NCBI GenBank assembly: GCA_963737075.1
Contig: CAVTRI010000001.1
Span: 1,798,001 to 1,862,000 of the forward strand
DNA length: 64,000 bases
Origin: CAVTRI01 sp963737075
GTDB taxonomy: Bacteria > Actinomycetota > Acidimicrobiia > Acidimicrobiales > Palsa-688
Reading direction: 5' to 3'
The notes beneath the pieces were generated by a model that was not told the origin of the DNA, searched no databases, and saw only the letters and a program-made list of their open reading frames with translations. Numbering within the stretch: position 1 is the first letter of the stretch; every line of letters begins with the position of its first letter. Position numbers and translations under genes: made by a program. Positions 48,337 through 56,460 of this stretch are shown here, piece by piece.

Positions 48337-49541
48337 GTCGCCCGAACCCGGAACGTCGATCCGCTCGCATACTCCTCGATGGCGTGCGCGATCCATCCCG
48401 CGGTGCGACCGAACGTGGCGATCGCCTGCGCGGCGCCCGGGACCATCTGGGCCAGGAACGACAGCGCCCCGAGCGCCATGTCCACATTCGGCTCCGGGAA
48501 AGCTCGGTCACGACCGACCGCGAGCACTCGGTCGACGATTGCTCGCCGCTGCTGGGCTCCCTCGAGGGCGTCGAGTCGTCCGAGCAGCTCGGCCCCCCGA
48601 GGGTCGCCGTCGGGGTAGAGCCGCATACCGAACCCGTGCACCAGCGGACCGGTCTGGAGGCGACGGCCCACCGCGCGGTCCACGTCGGTGGCTTCCGCCT
48701 CGATCAACAGGCGCTCCACCTCGGACGCACTGCCGGAGTGGTACACGCCGCTCGCGGGGCCGAGCCCGGTGCTCACGACGGCGTACGGGTTGGCCCGGAA
48801 CGCCGCCGCCACGCGCGCTGCCAGGGTCGACGGCGCCAGTTCGTGGTCGGCGACCAGGATCAGCGCCGCATCCAGCACGGCAACTCGCTCCGGTGTGGCC
48901 GGCAGCGGCGACAGGCGCGACCACAGCCGCGCCGCCACCGCAGGCGCGGCCGCCCGCGAGCCGCCTCGGCCAAGCTCAGGCAGGCTGTCGAGCAGCACAC
49001 CGACGATCGCCCGGCCGGCGATCTTCACCGCCGCCGGGCTGAGATCGTGCCGCAATTCGTCCGCCGCACCGGCGGCGGCTACGCCGACGGTGAACCGGTC
49101 GATCGGAAGCGCGTCCGGCGGCAACACGTGGTGGGCGCCGACGACGGCCACTCGCGCCGCCTCAGGTGTCGTCCAGGCTGTTGGCGCAACCGCGTCCGGG
49201 CCCGGCCACGTCCCGGACCACAACCACCACGCGACTTCCTCGAACCGCCGGCGTCGGCTGAGCTCGACGGCATCGAGACCCCGATAGCGCAGACGGCCGC
49301 CCTCGATCAACGTGAGCTCGGTCACGAAGGCCAGATCCCGCCCGGCGCCGCCGGATCTTCCGCCAGCGGTCGCCTGGCGGGACGTGCGGGCGAGGTGGTC
49401 CACCTCCCGGGCGTCGAACGTGCTCCCCCGACTCGTGCGCTCCCGGGAAAGTAAACCTCGGCTCACGTAGGCGTACACCGTCTGGGGTTTGACGCCGAGC
49501 CGTTTGGCCGTCTCGTCTGTCGTCAGGCGGTGGTTGACCAT
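48318..49541 (-). CDS. HTH-fused citrate synthase-like protein with a substituted catalytic His
   Basis: Residues 1-70 are an excisionase/MerR-like HTH (LTTDETAKRLGVKPQTVYAY, VSRGLLSRERTSRG, then FDAREVDHLART). Residues about 75-400 are a citrate-synthase domain (RYRGLDAVELSRRRRFEEVA, LVADHELAPSTLAARVAAA). His233 (DHELAPST), His268 (VYHSGSASE) and Asp354 (EPNVDMALG) are conserved. At the third position, where synthases read GFGHxxY, it has GFGMRLYPDGDPR with Met306, so the base/acid His is lost and normal catalysis is doubtful. A regulator that senses a citrate-synthase ligand is the inferred role. It is divergent from an intact citrate synthase, and two tandem 10-bp palindromes overlap its start. 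Confidence 0.88.
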   Translation of the reverse strand: MVNHRLTTDETAKRLGVKPQTVYAYVSRGLLSRERTSRGSTFDAREVDHLARTSRQATAGGRSGGAGRDLAFVTELTLIEGGRLRYRGLDAVELSRRRRFEEVAWWLWSGTWPGPDAVAPTAWTTPEAARVAVVGAHHVLPPDALPIDRFTVGVAAAGAADELRHDLSPAAVKIAGRAIVGVLLDSLPELGRGGSRAAAPAVAARLWSRLSPLPATPERVAVLDAALILVADHELAPSTLAARVAAAFRANPYAVVSTGLGPASGVYHSGSASEVERLLIEAEATDVDRAVGRRLQTGPLVHGFGMRLYPDGDPRGAELLGRLDALEGAQQRRAIVDRVLAVGRDRAFPEPNVDMALGALSFLAQMVPGAAQAIATFGRTAGWIAHAIEEYASGSTFRVRATYVGER

Positions 49542-49576
49542 TGATCAATATTGATCAATAGCGGCACGCGTGTCAA
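49540..49576. promoter_or_regulatory. Tandem ATTGATCAAT palindromes and a leaderless promoter between the two citrate-synthase genes
   Basis: ATTGATCAAT is repeated without gap at 49540-49549 and 49550-49559, which makes a 20-bp palindrome. On the minus strand TTGACA (49576-49571) and AATATT, about 18 bases later, give a promoter whose start would fall at or near the ATG at 49541. The palindrome would cover the -10 region and start codon, a repressor position, and it also lies 27 bp upstream of the other citrate synthase's ATG. The HTH-citrate synthase is the natural candidate binder. Confidence 0.75.
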
Positions 49577-49585
49577 GATGAGGCC

Positions 49586-50746
49586 ATGACCATGACCGAA
49601 CCCCTGGCCGTCCCTCCGGGCCTGAAAGGCGTCTCCGTCGCCGACACTGCGATTGGCGACGTGCGCGGGGAGGAGGGCTTCTACCACTACCGCCAGTACT
49701 CGGCAACGGAGCTCGCCGAGCAGCGCACCCTCGAGGACGTCTGGCAGTTGCTCTTTGACGGTGCCTTGCCGACGACGGCCGCCGAGCGGGAACGCTTCGC
49801 CGCCGAGGTCGCCCCGCTGCGGATGCTTCCCGACGTCGTGGCGGAGCTGTTGCCGGGGGTAGCGACGGCCGCCCGTCAGGCGGGCCCCCTCGATGGCCTG
49901 CGCAGCGCGGTGTCGCTGCTCGCCTCCGCGTACGGCATGCGGCCCATGTGGGATCTCGAGCCGGCAGAGCGCCGACGGGATCTGCTGCGGCTGGCCGCGG
50001 CCACGCCGACCCTGGTCGCCGCCCTGGCCCGACTGGCTGCCGGGGATGCCCCGGTGCCACCCGACCCCTCGCTGGGGCACGCGGCCAACTACCTGTGGAT
50101 GGTGACCGGCCAGCGTCCCGATCCTCGTTCGGCCCGGGCCCTGGAGCAGTACCTCATGCTCACCGTCGACCACGGGTTCAACGCGTCGACGTTCACCGCC
50201 CGGGTGATCGCGTCGACCGGCGCGGACGCCGGGGCGGCGCTGACGGGGGCGATCGGCGCCCTGTCCGGACCGCTCCACGGCGGCGCTCCGAGCCGCGCCC
50301 TGGACACGCTGGACGCCATCGGCGACCCCGGCCGAGCGGAAGCCTGGACGAGAGCAGCGTTGGCCCGAGGCGAACGGATCATGGGCTTCGGCCACCCGGT
50401 CTATCGCACGGACGACCCGAGGTCGCTGATGCTGCGGCGCCTGGCCCAGGACATCGGTGGCGACCTGGTCGACCGGGCGGTGCCGATCGAGCAGACGATC
50501 TTGGCCGTCTTGGCCGAGGCGCATCCAGAGCGGCCGTTGCGGACCAATGTCGAGTACTACGCGGGCGTGGTCATGGCGGGTTGCGGTCTCGACCGCAGCC
50601 TGTTCACGCCAACCTTCGCGGTCTCACGGGTCATCGGTTGGTGCGCCAACGTCGCCGAGCAGGTGGCCGAGCGGAAGATCATCCGTCCGGGCGCCCACTA
50701 TGTCGGCCCGCCGCCTCCGCAGCCGGTGCCCGCCTTCGCGGCGTAG
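49586..50746 (+). CDS. Citrate synthase / 2-methylcitrate synthase family enzyme
   Basis: The 386-residue enzyme has intact catalytic positions: His196 in DHGFNASTFTAR, His231 in GPLHGGAPSRA and His270 in GFGHPVYRTDDPRS, followed by Glu323 in NVEYYAGVVMAG. Many synthases have Asp at the last position; Glu occurs in a subset. It joins acetyl-CoA or propionyl-CoA with oxaloacetate. It begins about 45 bp after the divergent HTH-citrate synthase and shares its palindromic control region. Its 3' end overlaps the Clp_N/HTH gene on the other strand by 68 bp. Confidence 0.92.
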   Translation: MTMTEPLAVPPGLKGVSVADTAIGDVRGEEGFYHYRQYSATELAEQRTLEDVWQLLFDGALPTTAAERERFAAEVAPLRMLPDVVAELLPGVATAARQAGPLDGLRSAVSLLASAYGMRPMWDLEPAERRRDLLRLAAATPTLVAALARLAAGDAPVPPDPSLGHAANYLWMVTGQRPDPRSARALEQYLMLTVDHGFNASTFTARVIASTGADAGAALTGAIGALSGPLHGGAPSRALDTLDAIGDPGRAEAWTRAALARGERIMGFGHPVYRTDDPRSLMLRRLAQDIGGDLVDRAVPIEQTILAVLAEAHPERPLRTNVEYYAGVVMAGCGLDRSLFTPTFAVSRVIGWCANVAEQVAERKIIRPGAHYVGPPPPQPVPAFAA

Positions 50747-51485
50747 CGGGCCCGATTACGCGTCTGCCGCGTTTGAAAAACCCTTGCAGCCGTTGGTTGA
50801 CCACGGCCTCGACGGCCTCGCGCTCGGCGCCCAGTTCACCGAGTGCCCGGGCGGCGACCGTCGTCGGGTCGCGGTAGAGGGCGAGGAGGAGATGTTCGGT
50901 GCCGATGTAGTTGTGCCCGAGGGCCAGCGCTTCATCAAGGGCGCCGCGCAGTACCGACCGCGCATCCGGGCCGAACGGGACGGGGGCAACCGCTGGCTGG
51001 TCCTGCGTGGCCTGAGGTGCGGTCGCAGCTGCGACCCCGGACAGGGCCATCACCCGAGCGACCGCTTCCTCGGCGTTCGCACCCAATTCGACGAGTACCT
51101 GGGCGGCGACCCCGTCGGGCTGGTCGTAGAGGCCCAGGAGCAGATGCTGTGGCTCCACCCGCGCCGCGCCGGACGCCCGGCTGGCCACGGCGGCGGTCTC
51201 GAGGACCGCCCGCGCCCGTGGGGTGAACCGCTCCAAGGTGGGCGAGCCGAGCGCAAACCGCTTGTGGGCGGCCTGCTTGGTCACTCCGAGCACGGCGCTG
51301 ATCTCCGACCACGACAACCCCGCCTGCCGACAGGCGCCGACGAAGTGGTCGACGAGAGCGTCACCGGTCTCCGTCAGCTGCTGGTTGGTCCGAGCCGCGG
51401 TGGCTAGGAGGTCGAGGGGCGCGTCTGAGGGGCTGTCTTCGCGCACGACAGCTACGAGATCGTCGAGATTGGGCGGAGGCACCAT
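50679..51485 (-). CDS. HTH/Clp N-terminal-repeat protein
   Basis: The 268-residue protein has an N-terminal HTH region (LDDLVAVVREDSPSD, then LSWSEISAVLGVTKQAAHKR). Two Clp_N repeats follow: FTPRARAVLETAAVASRASG with VEPQHLLLGLY, and FGPDARSVLRGALDEALALG with YIGTEHLLLALY. The Clp_N repeat normally binds substrates or adaptors for ClpC-type proteases. The combination with an HTH is a known actinobacterial architecture but without a settled role. A basic Arg-rich C-terminus follows. The last 68 bp overlap the convergent citrate synthase gene. Confidence 0.85.
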   Translation of the reverse strand: MVPPPNLDDLVAVVREDSPSDAPLDLLATAARTNQQLTETGDALVDHFVGACRQAGLSWSEISAVLGVTKQAAHKRFALGSPTLERFTPRARAVLETAAVASRASGAARVEPQHLLLGLYDQPDGVAAQVLVELGANAEEAVARVMALSGVAAATAPQATQDQPAVAPVPFGPDARSVLRGALDEALALGHNYIGTEHLLLALYRDPTTVAARALGELGAEREAVEAVVNQRLQGFFKRGRRVIGPATPRRRAPAAEAAGRHSGRPDG

Positions 51486-51486
51486 G

Positions 51487-51534
51487 CGTCAACCTTATAT
51501 TGACGACAGCGGCCCGTCAATAGCGGGTTGACGA
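51487..51534 (-). promoter_or_regulatory. Array of four TTGACG/CGTCAA half-sites and promoter of the Clp_N/HTH gene
   Basis: CGTCAA starts at 51487, TTGACG ends at 51505, CGTCAA starts at 51516 less one base (51515), and TTGACG starts at 51529, alternating in orientation about 14 bases apart. TATTGACG and CGTCAATA make a perfect 8-bp inverted pair with a 9-base spacer (51498-51522). On the minus strand TTGACG, 15 bases and TATAAG (51499-51494) form a promoter 8 bases before the ATG at 51485, again leaderless. The protein has an HTH and may bind here. Confidence 0.55.
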
Positions 51535-51538
51535 GAAG

Positions 51539-53215
51539 TCAGGCGGGGGGCGGCTTGTCGGCGACGAACGAGCCGAGGAACAGGCTGTCCATGTCCGAAC
51601 GCAGGTAATCAGCGACCGCTTCTCCGGGGCGGTGCACCATCGGCTCGCCCCGGAGGTTGAAGCTCGTGTTGAGCACGACGGGCACGCCGGTGAGGTCGGC
51701 GAAGCGGGAGATCAGTTCGTGGTACTGCGGGTTGAACTCCCGTGTCACGCTCTGCATCCGGCCGCTGCCGTCGACGTGGGTGACGGCGGGGATCTCGCTC
51801 TGCTTCGCCTCGTAGATCGGCAGCACCAGCAGCATGAACGGGTTGTAGTGGTAGTGGGCGAAGTAGTCGCTCCCCCGTTCGTGCAGCACGCTCGGGGCGA
51901 ACGGGCGGAACCATTCGCGCCGCTTGACCCGGGCGTTCACGATGTCGCGCATCTCGGCCCGGCGAGGATCGGCCAGGATGGACCGGGCGCCGAGGGCCCT
52001 CGGACCCGCCTCCGCCCGCCCCTGAAACCACCCCACGACCTGGCCGTCAGCGAGGCGCTGGGCGGCCTCCGCGGTCGGCGACGCCACCTGACGGAAGCTG
52101 ACACCAGCGCGCCGAAATGCCTCCGCATAGTCGGCGTCGCCCCAGGCCTCACCCCAGAACGGATGCGTCATCTCCCACGAACGGGGATGCCCGAGGTGCT
52201 CGTGCCACACCCACAGCGCCGCCCCGAGCGCGTTGCCGGCGTCACCGGCGGCCGGCTGGATGTAGACGTCCTCGAAGCCGGCCTCCGTGAGCAAGCGGGC
52301 GTTCATGACCGAGTTCAGCGCCAGGCCGCCCGACAGGCACAGATACGGCGCCGTCGTCGACGCCCGGAGGGCGCGGGCGACGTGGAGCGCCGCCTCCTCG
52401 ATCAGGTCCTGGACCGCAAACGCAAGGTCCTTGTCGCGCTCGGTGATCTCCGATTCGGGGACTCTGGGAGCGCCGTATCGCTCGAGGAAGGCCTTGGAGA
52501 CCGGCGGACCCTCACGCTGATAGCCGAACCAGGCGAAGTTGACCTCGAACCCGCCGCCCGGTGTCAGGCGCACCAGCTCCCGGAGTTCCTCGACCAGCTT
52601 GGCCGACCCGTAGGGAGCGAGGCCCATGACCTTGCCTTCGTCGTTGGGGAAGAACCCCACGAAGCGGGTGATGGCGGTATACACCTCACCCAGAGAGTGA
52701 GGGTTTTGGACCTCCTGGAGGACGTCGATGTGTGCTCCCCGGCCGACATTCGTAGTGGCTGAGAGGAAGTCGCCGCCCCGGTCCACGGTGAGAACCGCGG
52801 CGTGTTCGTAAGGACTGGAGAAAAACGTGCCCGACGCGTGGGCCAGGTGGTGGGCGACGTTAAGGATCGGGCCCCGGTACCCCCAGTGACGGCGAAACAG
52901 CCGCTCGCGGGCCATCAGCCGAGCGTCGACGAACGCCTGGGTGGCCAACCGCTTGGGCGCCGCCCGTCGGATCGCATCCGCTGCCGCCCGTTTGAAGTCG
53001 GTCACCGGTTGGTGAGCGAACGCCACCACGTCGACGTCACCGATGTCCAGGCCGCCTTGTCGCAGGCACGATGCGATGGCCTGGTGCGGAAACCGCTTCG
53101 TGTGCACGTCCCGGTTGAGGCGCTCCTCTTCGACGAACGCGACGACCCGCCCGTCAACGAGCAGGCAGGCGGCCGTGTCGTGACTGAAGCAGTTGATGCC
53201 GAGGACAGCGTGCAA
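51539..53215 (-). CDS. Carbamoyltransferase (NodU/TobZ/CmcH family)
   Basis: The 558-residue enzyme has the two-domain TobZ layout. An N-terminal Kae1/YrdC-like part carries VLGINCFSHDTAACLLVDGR, LNVAHHLAHASGTFFSSPYE, the TVDRGGDF motif and CLSGGLALNSVMNARL. The C-terminal carbamoyltransferase part has GWFQGRAEAGPRALGARSIL and the NTSFNLRGEPMV signature. These enzymes make carbamoyl-adenylate from carbamoyl phosphate and ATP, then carbamoylate an alcohol in antibiotics or nodulation factors. No biosynthetic gene cluster is visible in the window, so the acceptor is unknown. TTG 53215 is the start, behind GGAGG. Confidence 0.92.
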   Translation of the reverse strand: MHAVLGINCFSHDTAACLLVDGRVVAFVEEERLNRDVHTKRFPHQAIASCLRQGGLDIGDVDVVAFAHQPVTDFKRAAADAIRRAAPKRLATQAFVDARLMARERLFRRHWGYRGPILNVAHHLAHASGTFFSSPYEHAAVLTVDRGGDFLSATTNVGRGAHIDVLQEVQNPHSLGEVYTAITRFVGFFPNDEGKVMGLAPYGSAKLVEELRELVRLTPGGGFEVNFAWFGYQREGPPVSKAFLERYGAPRVPESEITERDKDLAFAVQDLIEEAALHVARALRASTTAPYLCLSGGLALNSVMNARLLTEAGFEDVYIQPAAGDAGNALGAALWVWHEHLGHPRSWEMTHPFWGEAWGDADYAEAFRRAGVSFRQVASPTAEAAQRLADGQVVGWFQGRAEAGPRALGARSILADPRRAEMRDIVNARVKRREWFRPFAPSVLHERGSDYFAHYHYNPFMLLVLPIYEAKQSEIPAVTHVDGSGRMQSVTREFNPQYHELISRFADLTGVPVVLNTSFNLRGEPMVHRPGEAVADYLRSDMDSLFLGSFVADKPPPA

Positions 53216-53286
53216 GGACCGGACCTCCGGGAAACGAAGCCCGCCTACCCTACTGGCCCACTTGGCGAATTTCGGGCATCCCCCGC

Positions 53287-53769
53287 TCAGGTCCGGTGAC
53301 GGAACCGCTCACGGCTTTCCTCGATGGCCGCTTCGGCTTCTCTGCGGTCACGCCAGCCGGTGATCTCCGAGAAGGCGCCGGGTTCGATCGACTTGTAGAT
53401 GGCGAAGAAGTGCCCGATCTCGTTGAGGATGTGATCAGGGACGTGCTCCAGCTCGGTCTGGCCGTCGGCGCGGGGATCCCGCGACGGCACGCTCAGGATC
53501 TTGGCGTCGACGCCGTCCTCGTCACGCATCAGGAACATGCCAACCGCCCGGCCGATGATGTGACAGCCGGGAAACGTCGGACCGCTGTACAACACCATGA
53601 CGTCGAGGGGGTCGCCGTCGGCGGCCAAGGTCTCGGGCACGTACCCGTAGTCCTCGGGGTATTGCGTGGCCGTGAAAAGCATCCGGTCCAGCCAGATAAC
53701 CCCGTGTTCGTCGGCCTCGTACTTGTTGCGGCTGCCCTTGGGGATTTCGACGACAACCTCAATGTCCAT
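53287..53769 (-). CDS. ppa: Inorganic pyrophosphatase
   Basis: The 160-residue protein is a family I soluble pyrophosphatase: VVVEIPKGSRNKYEADEHGV, the YPEDYGYVPETLAADGDPLD segment with metal-binding Asp residues and VMVLYSGPTFPGCHIIGRAV. It hydrolyses PPi to phosphate. The DUF4389 membrane gene precedes it by 15 bp and the carbamoyltransferase follows 71 bp later, all on the minus strand. The carbamoyl-adenylate and other PPi-forming reactions make it a fitting neighbour, but ppa is a housekeeping gene anyway. Confidence 0.95.
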   Translation of the reverse strand: MDIEVVVEIPKGSRNKYEADEHGVIWLDRMLFTATQYPEDYGYVPETLAADGDPLDVMVLYSGPTFPGCHIIGRAVGMFLMRDEDGVDAKILSVPSRDPRADGQTELEHVPDHILNEIGHFFAIYKSIEPGAFSEITGWRDRREAEAAIEESRERFRHRT

Positions 53770-53784
53770 CGGCCGTTGGTGGCA

Positions 53785-54687
53785 CTAGGGCCCCGTTGAG
53801 AACGGGGGGTATTCGTCCGTGAGCAACATGAAATAGGCGTTGACTCTGGTCGACCAGCGGTTGTAGCCAACCACGAAGTCTCGCATGCCTTCCGGCCAGC
53901 GCCCCGTGAAGAGCACCGCGAACCAAGCCACGAACATCAAGACCACCGCGGCGATCCCCACGAAGTACAGGACGAACAGCTGAGGAATGACCAGGAGGAA
54001 GCGGAAGAAGACCTTGAGCCGCGACAGCTCGGTCGGTGGCCCGACGACGAGGGTCGCCGGGTCTCCGCCAGGATCGGGGCGACCGCTGGGCAGTCCGAAC
54101 TCGGGATAGTGGGTGGTGAACGCAAGCAGGTACGCCGTCACCCGCCAGTTGAAGCGGAGATACCCGGCGATCAGCTCGGCGAAGGACTCTGGTAGCCGCC
54201 GGGTGAACAGCGCCGCGAACCACCCAAGGAAGGCGAGGACCTGTGCCACCAGCCCATAGACCCAGTCCACCACAAAGAGCGGGATCGTGAGCAGCCAGAG
54301 GACGAGCGGCCGCCACCGTTCCACGACCGGGGTGGTCTGCACATCCAGTTGCACCGGATACCCGCTGCCGGCCCACGGCGGCGGACCGTACACGGCAGGA
54401 AGCGACCCCGGAGGAGGGTCGAATCCCGGAGGCGGCGGCCCCTCGGGAGGCGGCCAAGGCGCCTGGTCTCCCGGAGGCGGGCGGTATCCGCCGGGCGGGG
54501 GACCACCGGGTGGGGGACCCCCCGGAGGCGGCCCACCCGGAGGCGGACCCCCCGCTGGCGGTTCGGGAGACGGCGGAGATAGCGGTGGGCCAGCGGCAGC
54601 TGGTTCATCTGAGGGCGATCCGGACCCTGGCTCTGGCGGGCCAGATCCCTCCGGCTCTGACGAGGGTGGGAAACCATCTTGTGACAT
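53785..54687 (-). CDS. Pro/Gly-rich DUF4389-type membrane protein
   Basis: The 300-residue protein begins with about 110 residues that are largely PPPGG/GGPPPGG repeats, a low-complexity region likely exposed in the cytoplasm. Two homologous halves follow, each with a transmembrane helix pair and an amphipathic end: LVLWLLTIPLFVVDWVYGLV with YLRFNWRVTAYLLAFTTHYP, then FFRFLLVIPQLFVLYFVGIA with VGYNRWSTRVNAYFMLLTDE. This repeat structure is DUF4389; function unknown. It starts 15 bp upstream of ppa on the same strand. The GGC-rich codons of the repeats make a local GC peak at 54480-54580. Confidence 0.85.
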   Translation of the reverse strand: MSQDGFPPSSEPEGSGPPEPGSGSPSDEPAAAGPPLSPPSPEPPAGGPPPGGPPPGGPPPGGPPPGGYRPPPGDQAPWPPPEGPPPPGFDPPPGSLPAVYGPPPWAGSGYPVQLDVQTTPVVERWRPLVLWLLTIPLFVVDWVYGLVAQVLAFLGWFAALFTRRLPESFAELIAGYLRFNWRVTAYLLAFTTHYPEFGLPSGRPDPGGDPATLVVGPPTELSRLKVFFRFLLVIPQLFVLYFVGIAAVVLMFVAWFAVLFTGRWPEGMRDFVVGYNRWSTRVNAYFMLLTDEYPPFSTGP

Positions 54688-54798
54688 CGGCGTCCTTCCC
54701 GCGCCAGACGCGTCCGGCGCCTTTGATCGCTCGGGGCGAGATGATACGAGCCTGCCAGCGGCGATTCGAGGATGGTGCGTATGCGGCTCAAGCTTCGT

Positions 54799-56286
54799 TC
54801 AGGGCGCCATCACGTCGCCCGCGGCCTGCGGCTCCAGTGCTGGCCGCTGGACGCGCACCGCGACGAGGGCGACGACGAAAGCAAAGAGGGCCAGGACGCT
54901 GGCGACCTCGAACGCTCGGCTGTATCCAGTGGCGGTGGCCACACCGACCAGGTGGGGCGTGAGTCCATGCTTCGTCTGTGCAAGTTGGCGAAGGGTGGAG
55001 GTGATGGTTGTAGCGGCCACCGTGCCCAGCACGGCCAAGCCGAGGGCGCCCCCGATCTGCTGACCGGTGTTGAGCAACGCCGAAGCGAGGCCCGTCTCGT
55101 GCGCAGTGACCCCGGACACCGCAGTGAGCGTCAAGGGCACGAACGTCGTGCCCATGCCGAGTGCGGTGATCAGCATCGGGCCCAGGACGTCGGGGTAGCT
55201 GCTGCTCGCCGAGAGATGAGACAACCAGTAGAGCCCGCCGGCGCCCAACAACGGCCCGAGCGTCATCGGGACGCGCGGCCCGATACGACCGACCAGCCTC
55301 GACATCCCGATGGCGCTCGCCGAGATCACCAGCGACATCGGAAGAAAAGCCACTCCCGCCTTCAGCGGGCTGAACCCGAGCAGGTTCTGGACGAACTGCG
55401 TCAGGAAGAAGAACACGGAGAACATGGCGGCTCCGATGCAGAGCATGATCACGTACGCGCCGGAACGGTTGCGGTTCGCAAAGATCCGCAAGGGCATCAA
55501 AGGCTCGCTCGTTGCCAGTTCGATGATGACGAACGTCGAGAGCAGGCAGCCGGCGAGCACCAGCGGCACCACGGTCCCCGTGGCGCCCCAGCTGTGTGTG
55601 GCCGCGTTCGTCAGCCCGTACACGAGTGACACCATGCCGCCGGTGGCCATCAGCGCGCCTGGCAGGTCGAGGCGGCCCCAGCTGCCCTGGGACTCGGACA
55701 GCGCGACCGGCGCCAGGATCACCACGAGGGCACCGATAGGCACGTTGACAAACAGGACCCAGCGCCAAGACGCCAGATCGGTGAGGAGCCCGCCGGCGAG
55801 TAGCCCGATGGATCCGCCCGCCCCCGACATGGCGGCGTAGACGCCCATGGCACGGTTGCGGGGCTGTCCTTCCGGGAAGGTGGTGGCGATCAACGACAAG
55901 GCCGTGGGCGAGGCGATGGCTCCTCCGATGCCCTGGGCCGCCCTGCAAGCGATCAGCCAGGCGGACGTGGTTGCGAAGCCGCCGAGCAAAGAAGCTACCG
56001 AGAACAGCCAGATGCCGATGATGAACATACGGCGCCGGCCATAGAGATCACCCGTCCGGCCGCCGAAGAGAAGAAGCCCGCCAAACGTCAGCGAGTACGC
56101 GGTGATCACCCACTCCAGGCCCGGCCCCGAGAAATGGAGGCTTCGGCGGATGGATGGGAGCGCGATGTTGACGATGGTTGCGTCGAGCACGATCATGAGC
56201 TGGGCGGCCGAGATCACGACCAGCGCCAGCCGCAACCGGCGAGGATTCGGGGGGCCGGATTCGAGCAGCAGCGGCGTTTCGGTCAC
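54799..56286 (-). CDS. Major-facilitator drug-exporter (DHA2/EmrB-type, 14-helix)
   Basis: From GTG 56286 behind AGAGGAG the product has 495 residues. The DHA2 landmarks are LMIVLDATIVNIALPSIRR, the loop GRTGDLYGRRRMFIIGIWLF, the TM5 ending with GAGGSIGLLAGGLLTDL, and several later helices with the VPMTLGPLLGAGGLYWLSHL pattern. It would be a 14-TM proton antiporter for drugs or metabolites. The long open frame upstream (to 56571) is antisense to the small antitoxin-like gene. It is divergent from that small gene. Substrate unknown. Confidence 0.9.
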   Translation of the reverse strand: MTETPLLLESGPPNPRRLRLALVVISAAQLMIVLDATIVNIALPSIRRSLHFSGPGLEWVITAYSLTFGGLLLFGGRTGDLYGRRRMFIIGIWLFSVASLLGGFATTSAWLIACRAAQGIGGAIASPTALSLIATTFPEGQPRNRAMGVYAAMSGAGGSIGLLAGGLLTDLASWRWVLFVNVPIGALVVILAPVALSESQGSWGRLDLPGALMATGGMVSLVYGLTNAATHSWGATGTVVPLVLAGCLLSTFVIIELATSEPLMPLRIFANRNRSGAYVIMLCIGAAMFSVFFFLTQFVQNLLGFSPLKAGVAFLPMSLVISASAIGMSRLVGRIGPRVPMTLGPLLGAGGLYWLSHLSASSSYPDVLGPMLITALGMGTTFVPLTLTAVSGVTAHETGLASALLNTGQQIGGALGLAVLGTVAATTITSTLRQLAQTKHGLTPHLVGVATATGYSRAFEVASVLALFAFVVALVAVRVQRPALEPQAAGDVMAP

Positions 56287-56460
56287 GACGCTCCTCTGGC
56301 GCGGGTCCGGGGCCGGACCGGGCGAGAAATCGGCAACGTGTGTGGCGGCGTCACCGCCAGTGGCAGCAGGATATCCGCCATACCAGGGTCGGCCAGTTGC
56401 CTTTTCCTCGCGCCGGGTGCATGATGGTCCACGATGGGCATCGCATAGGAGGGAGGTCTT

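Noticed and set aside
48384..49454. 356-codon plus-strand frame antisense to the HTH-citrate synthase
   Set aside because: No domain, shadow of a conserved gene.
51632..52762. 376-codon plus-strand frame antisense to the carbamoyltransferase
   Set aside because: No conserved text; shadow of a strongly conserved gene.
54480..54580. Regular GGPPPGG-coding repeat looked at as a possible CRISPR-like or tandem DNA array
   Set aside because: Units are short, in frame, without spacers, and encode a Pro/Gly linker of the DUF4389 protein.
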